The translations under genes and the position numbers were made by a program. DNA of 54,692 nt from DSUN01 sp035527715 (lineage in GTDB: Bacteria > Planctomycetota > PUPC01 > DSUN01): positions 1 through 54,692 of the forward strand of contig DATKZY010000188.1 of assembly GCA_035527715.1 (NCBI GenBank), in the 5' to 3' direction. Below the pieces are notes generated by a model. That model had not been told where the DNA came from and ran no database searches. It was given only the letters and a program-made list of their open reading frames with translations. This document shows positions 34,532 to 41,819 of the stretch, in pieces (position 1 is the stretch's first letter; each line of letters opens with the position of its first letter).

Positions 34532-36210
34532 GACCCACGAGCGCCACCACCGTCCGCCGCTGGAGCTTCGCCGCCGCTGCGCTGGCGTGCGCCATCCTCG
34601 CGGGCCAGGTGCTCCTGGGGCTCCAGCGCCAAGGGCAGGACGCCGGCCTGCGGGGCTTCGCAGGCGACGCCAAGGTGCCCCCCACCATCGCGCTGGCCAC
34701 GAAGTCCCTCGGCTGCTTCCGCGCCATGTTCATCATCGCCCTCTGGGTGCGCGCCTCCGACCTCCAGGACCGGGGGAAATTCTTCGAGCTCAACGATCTC
34801 TTCCGCATGATCAGCCAGCTCGAGCCGCGCTTCCCCAGCGTGTGGGCCTTCTGGGCCTGGAACGTCGCCTACAACTGCTCCGTGAAGTTCCCCGCCAGCC
34901 AGGCCGACGAGCGCTGGCGCTGGGTGACGCTCGGCATCCAGATCCTCCGCGACGATGGCATCCGCATCAACCCCAAGTCGCCCGTCCTCCTCCGCGAGCT
35001 GGGCTGGATCTACAGCCACAAGGTGGGCCAGGACATGGACGACGCCCACATCTACTACAAGGTCCAGCTCGCGCTCGAGATGCAGGAGGCGCTGGGCAGG
35101 CCCCCCTACCTCGAGCGCCTGAAGGCCATGGCCGCCGCCCCGGCCACCGAACGCGACCTGCTCCGCAATCCCGCGGTCCACGCCCTCGTGGACGCCTTGC
35201 GGCAGGCGGGCGTGGACCCCTTCGCCAAGCCGCTCGACGTGGCGAACCGCGCCGCCACCCTCCCCCCGAAGGCCCTCGGCCTCCTCAACGACACCGACCG
35301 GGCCGACGCCGTGGGCGCCCTCGAGATCTACCTCCGCGCCACGCACCTGCGCGACGTCCTGAGGCTCGACGCGGGCCGCATGATCAGGCTCATGGACTTC
35401 GGCCCCATTGACTGGCGGATACCCGACGCCCACGCGCTCTACTGGGCCGCCATGAGCGTCGAGGTCTTCGGCGCCGACGTCTTTGCCGTCGCCAACTCCG
35501 ACCGCATGCTCTTCCACGCCCTCACCGAGCTGTATCGCCGCGGGCGCCTCCAGTTCGAGCCGGGCACCGACGAGGAGCCCGACACCTGGGTCGCCGCGCC
35601 CAACTTCGGCTTCCTCGACGCCATCGTCCGCCTCCACGAGCAAATCGTCGAGCGCCACAAGGGCAGCGACTACGCGGAGCCCACCCGCGACGGCTACCTG
35701 AACTTCCTCCGCGACGCCGTGCTCAACCTCTACATCCACAACGACCTGAAGACCGCGACGCGCTACCTCAAGCGCCTCGTCGAGCTCGGCGGCGAGCCCG
35801 AGATGCCGCTCGAGGACTTCGTCCACCAGCGCTATGCCAAGCTCGTCGAGGGCATGACCACCGAGCAGGCCCTCAACCTCATCCGCGGCTTCCTCTTCCG
35901 CTCCCTCATGTTCGCCTCCCTCAGCGACACCGACCGCGCCGTCGGCGAGGAGAACCTCGCCCGCTTCCTCTACGCCAAGTACAGCCAGCAGAACCTAGCC
36001 CCCCGCATCATGATCCCGCCCCTGCGGGTGCTGTGGCTCGACGCGTTGCGCCAGGCCATCTACTCGTTCCGCAAGTTCCAGGTGGACGAGCTTCGCCGCC
36101 TCTACCCCACCGACGTCAAGGCCATCGAAGACGAGATGAAGAGGCTCGAAGAGGAGGCCAAGAAGCGCCTGGCCCCCCCGCCGAAGGCATCGCCGCCCGG
36201 CAAGACCTAG
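34528..36210 (+). CDS. Conserved membrane-anchored protein of unknown function
   Basis: 560 residues. One N-terminal helix (about 12-32) and possibly a second (about 63-78) are followed by an entirely helical, TPR/SEL1-like region with W/Y-rich segments (FPSVWAFWAWNVAYNCSVKFP, LRELGWIYSHKVGQDMDDAH). The C-terminus is charged and Pro/Lys-rich. No known domain is recognised. ATG at 34528 overlaps the permease stop (ATGA), so it is very likely part of the same transporter. It is the last gene of the cluster. Confidence 0.78.
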   Translation: MRPTSATTVRRWSFAAAALACAILAGQVLLGLQRQGQDAGLRGFAGDAKVPPTIALATKSLGCFRAMFIIALWVRASDLQDRGKFFELNDLFRMISQLEPRFPSVWAFWAWNVAYNCSVKFPASQADERWRWVTLGIQILRDDGIRINPKSPVLLRELGWIYSHKVGQDMDDAHIYYKVQLALEMQEALGRPPYLERLKAMAAAPATERDLLRNPAVHALVDALRQAGVDPFAKPLDVANRAATLPPKALGLLNDTDRADAVGALEIYLRATHLRDVLRLDAGRMIRLMDFGPIDWRIPDAHALYWAAMSVEVFGADVFAVANSDRMLFHALTELYRRGRLQFEPGTDEEPDTWVAAPNFGFLDAIVRLHEQIVERHKGSDYAEPTRDGYLNFLRDAVLNLYIHNDLKTATRYLKRLVELGGEPEMPLEDFVHQRYAKLVEGMTTEQALNLIRGFLFRSLMFASLSDTDRAVGEENLARFLYAKYSQQNLAPRIMIPPLRVLWLDALRQAIYSFRKFQVDELRRLYPTDVKAIEDEMKRLEEEAKKRLAPPPKASPPGKT

Positions 36211-36273
36211 GAGCCTGTCCAAGAATCGCCGCGGCGTCGCCGCGCCGTGCGCCGAATTTGCGGCCACTTGGGC

Positions 36274-36301
36274 TTGACCACACTTGGCACAGCGCTATAA
36301 T
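36274..36301 (+). promoter_or_regulatory. Promoter of the hydrogenase-MetVF operon
   Basis: TTGACC (36274-36279), 16-nt spacer and perfect TATAAT (36296-36301), 122 bp upstream of the small-subunit ATG. The long leader has no obvious riboswitch fold. Confidence 0.7.
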
Positions 36302-36422
36302 ACCCGGCTCATAGCCAAGACTCGGACCGCGGTGGGTCCAGCGCTCGAGGGCCGGAGAGTTGCTGCCACGTCAGCCCCGCCTCGCCCGCAACGCCCCAGA
36401 ACGGCCCCAAGGAGGACGAAGG

Positions 36423-37298
36423 ATGGCAGAAGTCCGTGAATACCCGGCAGTGTGGCTCCAGGGCGGAAGCTGCTCGGGGTGCGTCGTGTCCGTGCTCAAT
36501 GCCGTCAGCCCCAACATCCGGCAGTTGCTCGTGGACCCCGTGGTGCCGGGCCGGCACGTGAGCCTGCGGTTCCAGCCGACCGTGATGGCCGGCTCGGGCG
36601 AGGTGGCGCTCAGCGTGCTGCCGGGAACGGAGGCCGACAAGGGCTTCGTCCTCATCGTCGAGGGCAGCATCCCGACGGCGAACCCCCACTACTGCATGAT
36701 CGGCGAGACCGGCGGCCACGAGCTCTCGATGCTCGAGAAGACCTGCGAGCTGGCCAGCCGCGCCCTCGCCGTCGTCTGCGTCGGCACCTGCTCGTCCTTC
36801 GGCGGCATCCCCGCCGGCGCGCCCAACCCCACGGGCAGCAAGGGCCTCCGAGCCGTGCTCGCCGAGCGCGGGATCAGCGTGCCAGTCGTCAACATCCCCG
36901 GCTGTCCGCCGCACCCCGACTGGTTTGTGCACACGGTGGCCAGCGTGTTGTTGAACGGCCTGCCGGGCGCGGATGCCCTGGACGACGTGGGCCGGCCGCT
37001 CGAGTTCTACGGGCGGACGATCCACGAGCAGTGCCCCCGCCGCCCGGACTTCGATGCCGGCAAGTTCGCCAAGAAGCACCGCGACTCCGGCTGCCTCTAC
37101 CTCGTGGGCTGCAAAGGCCCCGTCACCTATGCCGACTGCCCCACCCGCATGTGGAACAGCGGCACCAACTGGTGCGTGGGCGCCAACGGCCCGTGCATCG
37201 GTTGCGTGGAGCCGAGCTTCCCCGACCTGCTCTCCCCGCTCTACGAGAAAATCTGCGAGGAGCGTCTGCCGCGCCTCGCCTGCACCACGAGAAGCTGA
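36423..37298 (+). CDS. [NiFe]-hydrogenase small subunit, no Tat signal
   Basis: 291 residues. GGSCSGC (Cys17, Cys20) with the later VCVGTCSSFGGIPAG and VNIPGCPPHPDW segments supplies the proximal cluster. The C-terminal CPTRMWNSGTNWCVGANGPCIGC supplies the medial and distal Fe-S clusters. The sequence begins directly with the functional domain, without the RRxFxK Tat leader or the C-terminal membrane helix of group 1 uptake enzymes. A cytoplasmic location is therefore expected, as in group 2 or sensor types. ATG at 36423 with AAGGAGG upstream; the large subunit starts 13 bp after its stop. Confidence 0.93.
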   Translation: MAEVREYPAVWLQGGSCSGCVVSVLNAVSPNIRQLLVDPVVPGRHVSLRFQPTVMAGSGEVALSVLPGTEADKGFVLIVEGSIPTANPHYCMIGETGGHELSMLEKTCELASRALAVVCVGTCSSFGGIPAGAPNPTGSKGLRAVLAERGISVPVVNIPGCPPHPDWFVHTVASVLLNGLPGADALDDVGRPLEFYGRTIHEQCPRRPDFDAGKFAKKHRDSGCLYLVGCKGPVTYADCPTRMWNSGTNWCVGANGPCIGCVEPSFPDLLSPLYEKICEERLPRLACTTRS

Positions 37299-37311
37299 AG
37301 GAGCCCGACGC

Positions 37312-38865
37312 ATGCGAAAGATCGTCATTGACCCCGTCACCCGCATCGAGGGGCATCTGCGCATCGAGGTGCTCCTGGACGGCCACGAGGTGAAGGAGGC
37401 GAAGAGCGCGGGCACGCTCTTCCGCGGCTTCGAGATCATCCTGCGCGGCCGCAGCCCGGTGGACGCCCAGCAGCTCACGCAGCGGGTGTGCGGCGTGTGC
37501 CCCATCGCCCACGCCACGGCGTCCACCTTCGCCCTCGACGCCGCCTTCGGCATCGGCGAAAAGGTGCCCGACAACGGCCGCATCCTCCGCAACCTCATCC
37601 TCGGCAGCAACATCCTCCAGTCCCACATCCTCCACTTCTACCACCTGGCTGCCCTGGACTACGTGGACGTGGCGGCGGCGGCCGACTATGCGGGCGAGAA
37701 CGACGACTTGCTGGCGATCCGCGACTTCATCGCCCGCGGCCAGCTCGGCCCGTTCCTGCCCCGCTACGAGGGCGACTACCGGCTGCCCAAGGAGCTGAAC
37801 CTCAAGGCCACGGCCGACTACGCCGAGGCCCTGCGCATCCGCCGCATCTCCCATGAGATGCTCAGCGTCTTCGGCGGCAAGATGCCCCACCAGTGCGGCA
37901 TTGTGCCCGGCGGCGCCAGCAACGGGCCGACCGCCAGCAAGATCGCCAGCTTCCTCGGCCGACTCGACACCATCCGCCGCTTCATCAACGACAAGTACAT
38001 CCCCGACGTCTTCGCTGTGGCCGGGGCGTATGCCGACCACTTCGCCATCGGCGCGGGCTGCAAGCGCTACCTCACCTACGGCAACTACGACCAGGCGCCC
38101 AGCAGCGCCCCGCTCCTGGGCCGCAACCGCCTCCTCGCCCCCGGCATCTACGCCGATGGCAAAGTGGGCAAGCTCGACATCGCGCAGATCACCGAGGCGG
38201 TGACCCACTCGCGGTTCGAGGGCAACGGCCCGCTCTTCCCCCACCACGAGACCACGGTGCCCCAGCCCGAGAAGAAGGGCGCCTATAGCTGGCTCAAGTC
38301 GCCAAGGTACAACGACGCCGTCTACGAGGTCGGCCCTCTCGCCGCCATCCTGGTCAACTATGCCAACGGCAACCCCGTGGTGACGTCGCTCGTGGATTCG
38401 GCCCTGAGCGCGGCGGGGCTCCAGGCCGAGGCATTGTCGTCCGTCATGGGCCGACACCTCGCCCGCGCCCTCCACGCCAAGATCACCGCCGACGCCATGT
38501 TCGACTGGGTCGGACAACTGAAGCCGGGCGAGCCGCATTGCGCGGAGTGGACGATTCCCGCCGCCGGCGACGGCTGCGGCATGGTGGATGCTCCCCGCGG
38601 CGCCGTGGCCCACTGGGTGAAAATCCGCGAGCACAAGACGGCCAACTACCAGCTCGTGGTGCCAACGACGTGGAATGCCTCGCCGGCCGACGACAAGGAT
38701 CGGCCCGGCCCGATCGAGCAGGCGCTCATCGGCACGAAGGTGAAGGACCCGAAGAACCCCTTCGAGGTCGTCCGCATCGTCCGCTCGTTCGACCCGTGCC
38801 TGGCCTGCGCCGTGCACCTGGTGACGCCGAAGGGCGAGAAGCTGGGGGAGTTCCGCATTGCCTGA
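37312..38865 (+). CDS. [NiFe]-hydrogenase large subunit
   Basis: 517 residues. Nickel ligands are intact: RVCGVCPIAHA (Cys60, Cys63) and FDPCLACAVH (Cys496, Cys499, ending at His502). RIEGHLRIEV is at the N-terminus. After His502 come 15 residues (from LVTP to FRIA) that would be removed by the maturation protease encoded next. The pattern fits group 1/2 [NiFe] enzymes, not group 3 or 4. With no Tat signal on the small subunit it should face the cytoplasm. ATG at 37312 with GAAGGAG; its last codons overlap the protease start. Confidence 0.95.
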   Translation: MRKIVIDPVTRIEGHLRIEVLLDGHEVKEAKSAGTLFRGFEIILRGRSPVDAQQLTQRVCGVCPIAHATASTFALDAAFGIGEKVPDNGRILRNLILGSNILQSHILHFYHLAALDYVDVAAAADYAGENDDLLAIRDFIARGQLGPFLPRYEGDYRLPKELNLKATADYAEALRIRRISHEMLSVFGGKMPHQCGIVPGGASNGPTASKIASFLGRLDTIRRFINDKYIPDVFAVAGAYADHFAIGAGCKRYLTYGNYDQAPSSAPLLGRNRLLAPGIYADGKVGKLDIAQITEAVTHSRFEGNGPLFPHHETTVPQPEKKGAYSWLKSPRYNDAVYEVGPLAAILVNYANGNPVVTSLVDSALSAAGLQAEALSSVMGRHLARALHAKITADAMFDWVGQLKPGEPHCAEWTIPAAGDGCGMVDAPRGAVAHWVKIREHKTANYQLVVPTTWNASPADDKDRPGPIEQALIGTKVKDPKNPFEVVRIVRSFDPCLACAVHLVTPKGEKLGEFRIA

Positions 38866-39400
38866 CCGCGCAGCCAGTCGCCTCGTCGTCCTCGGCGTCG
38901 GCCACGAGCTGATGGGCGACGATGGCGTGGGAGTGCAGGCCGTGCGGCGGCTCTCCCGCGAGGGCCTCGGCCAAGGCGTCGAGGCCATCGAGGCGGGAAC
39001 GTCGGTGATGGATGCGCTCGACCTCGTGCCGTCGGGCGCCGACGTGCTGGTGGTTGACGCGGCCACGGGCGGGCATCCGCCGGGCAGCGTGTATCGCTTC
39101 GCGTTGGGCGACCTGGCCTCGCAGCGGGGGATGAGCCTGCACGAGACCTCGCTGCCCGAGGCATTCGCCCTGGCGCGGCTGGCCGGGGCGGCGTTTGGCA
39201 ACGTGATCGTCATCGGCGTGGAGCCGGCCCGGGTGGAGCCCGGCACCGAGCTCTCGCCGACGTTACAGGAGAAGATGCCGGCGATCCTCGGCGTCGTCCG
39301 CGCCGAGCTCGCCAGGCTGCTTCGAAGCGAGGTGAACGCTGGACACTTGGTTCGTGACTCTTGCGCGCCTTGCGCGCACGCGTGGGGGATGAATGGATGA
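38858..39400 (+). CDS. Hydrogenase maturation endopeptidase (HybD/HoxM-like)
   Basis: 180 residues of the HybD family, which clips the C-terminus of the large subunit after nickel insertion. It has VLGVGHELMGDDGVGV, VLVVDAATGG and SLHETSLPEA; the acidic residue, Asp and His at these places correspond to HybD's metal ligands. The family's GxGN is GxGH here. Start TTG at 38858 overlaps the large-subunit stop by eight bases. The C-terminal residues after about 165 look non-native; the last three codons and TGA come from the ATGG-word repeat, so the tail may be extended by repeat insertion. Confidence 0.9.
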   Translation: MPDRAASRLVVLGVGHELMGDDGVGVQAVRRLSREGLGQGVEAIEAGTSVMDALDLVPSGADVLVVDAATGGHPPGSVYRFALGDLASQRGMSLHETSLPEAFALARLAGAAFGNVIVIGVEPARVEPGTELSPTLQEKMPAILGVVRAELARLLRSEVNAGHLVRDSCAPCAHAWGMNG

Positions 39401-39458
39401 ATGGATGGCTGGATGGGTATCAGACAATCATCCATTCATCCACCCATCCAATCATCCT
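39384..39458. repeat. ATGG-word palindromic element, copy 2
   Basis: Tetramer words ATGA/ATGG/CTGG on the left (39384-39420) face CATC/CACC words on the right (39425-39458), with a loop of about 5 nt. It covers the stop codon of the protease gene. The right flank CTCTGGCTGCGGCC matches the flank of copy 1. Confidence 0.78.
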
Positions 39459-39499
39459 CTCTGGCTGCGGCCAGCGGCCGCATTAGGAGGCTGGTAGTC

Positions 39500-40174
39500 A
39501 TGCTCGTCACAGAGGAAAAGCCGATCAAGGAAATCCTCGGCGCACTGGAGGCCGACAAGAAGCTCTTCGTCGTCGGCTGCGCCGGCTGCCCCGAGGGCTG
39601 GGAGACCGGCGGCCCGCAGAAGGTCGCCGAACTCGCCGACAAGCTCCGAGCCGGCGGCAAGGAGGTCGTCGGCACCACGATGATTGACTTCCTGTGCAAC
39701 AAGGCGCTCGTGGGCCTGCGCCTCGGCCGCTGCATCGAGGCGCTCAAGGCCGCCGACGCGGTGCTCGTCGTGTCCTGCGGCATTGGCGTCCAGGCCACGG
39801 CCGCGATGGTGGACAAGCCGTGCCACCCGGCCCTCAACACCATCTCGTCGGCGGGGTTCCAGGGCCTTTGGCCGTCGAGCGAGCGCTGCCAGCAGTGCGG
39901 CGAGTGCGTGTTGAGCCTCACCGGCGGCATCTGCCCGATCACCACGTGCGCCAAGAGCCTGCTCAACGGCTCCTGCGGCGGCTCGCACGAGGGCACGTGC
40001 GAGGTCGAGAAGAACCGCCCCTGCGGCTGGTTCCTCATCTACGAGCGCCTCAAAGCCCTCGGCAAGCTCGACAACTACAAGAAGCTCCAGCCCGTCCGAA
40101 ACTTCGGGAAGATGGACGTCCCGCTCAAGCACCGCTCCACCATCCGCTGGGCCCTCGAGGCCAAGGAGTTCTGA
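39500..40174 (+). CDS. metV: MetV: zinc/Fe-S subunit of methylene-THF reductase
   Basis: 224 residues. The Cys-rich CQQCGECVLSLTGGICPITTCAKSLLNGSCGG block and the N-terminal VGCAGCPEGWETGG are the hallmarks of MetV (MTHFR C-terminal, PF12225 type), which in acetogens joins MetF and relays electrons to it. ATG at 39500 with a perfect AGGAGG 9 nt upstream; the frame reaches upstream into the repeat. Between the hydrogenase genes and metF, it is a natural electron bridge between them, an inference from order rather than proof. Confidence 0.93.
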   Translation: MLVTEEKPIKEILGALEADKKLFVVGCAGCPEGWETGGPQKVAELADKLRAGGKEVVGTTMIDFLCNKALVGLRLGRCIEALKAADAVLVVSCGIGVQATAAMVDKPCHPALNTISSAGFQGLWPSSERCQQCGECVLSLTGGICPITTCAKSLLNGSCGGSHEGTCEVEKNRPCGWFLIYERLKALGKLDNYKKLQPVRNFGKMDVPLKHRSTIRWALEAKEF

Positions 40175-40185
40175 GCGGCCGCGGC

Positions 40186-40220
40186 GTCCCATAGGTCCCA
40201 CACGTCCCATATGTCCCATC
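40186..40220. repeat. Nonamer word GTCCCATNN x4 between metV and metF
   Basis: GTCCCATAG, GTCCCACAC, GTCCCATAT, GTCCCATCG. Identical period and core to 47906-47940 and to both arms of 48199-48281. Confidence 0.75.
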
Positions 40221-40254
40221 GGGCCTCGTGCCCACTGCAACGAAGGAGAATCCT

Positions 40255-41133
40255 ATGAGCCGCCTCCAGCAGGAACTCGAGGCCGGCAGGTTCGTCGTCA
40301 CCGGCGAGGTCGGGCCGCCCAAGGGCATTGACACCCACGAGCTGGACCACGAGCTCGAGCACCTCAAGGGCAAGGTCGTCGCCATCAACGTCACCGACAT
40401 CCAGAGCGCCGTGATGCGCCTCGGCTCGCTCATCGTCTCCGAGTACATGGTCCGCAAGGGCTTCGAGCCGGTCTTCCAGCTCACCTGCCGCGACCGCAAC
40501 CGCCTGGCCCTCCAGACCGAGCTCATCAGCGCCGCCTGGGTCGGCATCGAAAACGTCCTCTGCCTCACAGGCGACCACCAGGTCCTCGGCGACCACAGGG
40601 GAGCCAAGGGCGTGTTCGACCTCGACTCCGTCTCGCTCCTCCAGACGGTGAACCTGCTGAACAGCGGGAAGGACCTGGCGGGGAACGCCCTCGCGGGCGC
40701 GCCGAAGCTCTTCCCCGGCGCGGTCGTCGCCCCCGGCCTCGAGCCGATGGAGCCGCAGATCCTGAAGTTCGAGAAAAAGGTCGCCGCGGGCGCCAAGTTC
40801 TTCCAGACCCAGGCCCTCTACGACCCCCGCCAGCTCGAAGCCTTCATGAAGAAGGTCGAGCAATTCAAGGTGCCGGTGATGGCCGGCATCGTGCTGCTGA
40901 AGAACGTGGGCATGGCCAAGTTCATGAACGCCAACGTCGCGGGCGTCTTCGTGCCCGAGAATATCATGAAGGAAATCGCGGGCTGCCCGAAGAAGAAGCT
41001 GAAGCAAAAGAGCGCCGAGATTGGCGGGCGGCTCGTCAAGGAGATGAAGGGCATGTGCCAGGGCATCCACCTCATGCCCCTGGGCTGGACCGACATCGTG
41101 CCCGACGTCCTCGGCCACGCCGGCCTCGCGTGA
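40255..41133 (+). CDS. metF: Methylenetetrahydrofolate reductase (MetF)
   Basis: 292 residues forming the flavin-binding TIM barrel of MTHFR: VVTGEVGPPKG at the N-terminus, VFQLTCRDRNRLALQTELISA, NVLCLTGDH and KVAAGAKFFQTQALYD. It reduces methylene-THF to methyl-THF for the Wood-Ljungdahl methyl branch or for methionine synthesis. With MetV beside it, this is the acetogen-type two-subunit enzyme, which need not use NAD(P)H. ATG at 40255 with GAAGGAGAA upstream. Confidence 0.95.
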   Translation: MSRLQQELEAGRFVVTGEVGPPKGIDTHELDHELEHLKGKVVAINVTDIQSAVMRLGSLIVSEYMVRKGFEPVFQLTCRDRNRLALQTELISAAWVGIENVLCLTGDHQVLGDHRGAKGVFDLDSVSLLQTVNLLNSGKDLAGNALAGAPKLFPGAVVAPGLEPMEPQILKFEKKVAAGAKFFQTQALYDPRQLEAFMKKVEQFKVPVMAGIVLLKNVGMAKFMNANVAGVFVPENIMKEIAGCPKKKLKQKSAEIGGRLVKEMKGMCQGIHLMPLGWTDIVPDVLGHAGLA

Positions 41134-41819
41134 GCCGTCGCCAGCCCGTCCCACACACCTCCAGACTGCCAGCTCGGCGGCAGTTGGCGATCTGATGGCC
41201 CGGCTGAAAGTGTCAGAACACCTGCTCTGCCTTGATGTTATGGCGCGCCGGCTTCATCCTGCTCCTACAGGCTGCCAATCCCCCCGCCCGTGGATCTGGC
41301 GATCTGAACGTTGGTCTAATAGGGTTTGCGCTACCTATTAGATATGGCGTGCTACCGTTAGAGACCACGATGTCTGATATGCCGCGCGTTTCTAATCCAA
41401 CCGGTCCGCCTAATCGGCGTAAGCGTCCCGATGCGGGGCGTCCCTTGTGTCCCTCACGTCCCTTGGGTCCCTCCTGGCCGCCCGCACGCCGCCTGAAGTC
41501 CGCCCCTGCCCGCCATCTTCGTTCGATGTTCAGCGTTCGACGTTCCTTCCCTTGCGGCCTATGGCCGCTCTGAATCCTACTTGGTCATTGAGCATTGGAT
41601 ATTGAGTATTGGATATTGGGCTTCCGCCCTACCGCTCGCCCACCTTCTTCCGCAACTGCTCCAGACCCCGCTCATCTCGCGAGGAGTAGGGCGCACACGC
41701 CTCCACCGCGGAGTCTGACCGTAGCGACAAGCGACTCCTTTGCCTGCCTCTGACCACAGGCGGAGCGGACCACCTTGCGCCTGGCCGCCGTTGCCACGCC
41801 GGTCGCCAACCGACTGGGT
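41134..41819. repeat. Gene-free region rich in 7- and 9-nt tandem words
   Basis: Holds a CTAATAGG..CCTATTAG hairpin (41316-41341), a GTCCCTTGT-type nonamer array (41440-41475), a GTTCGAT heptamer array (41521-41548) and an ATTGGAT/ATTGAGC heptamer array (41587-41621). A 113-codon open frame at 41232-41573 has no coding character and is not called. Confidence 0.6.

Noticed and set aside
37312..38865. Group 4 (energy-converting) or group 3 hydrogenase
   Set aside because: The DPCLACAVH end, the RVCGVCPIAHA motif and the lack of Nuo-like or Mvh-type partner genes favour group 1/2.
40186..40220. Riboswitch or leader between metV and metF
   Set aside because: The sequence is a plain nonamer tandem array, also seen at unrelated loci; no conserved fold is visible.
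41232..41573. A 113-codon open frame in the gene-free region
   Set aside because: It runs through GTCCC and GTTCGAT tandem words, lacks a ribosome site and has no protein-like composition.
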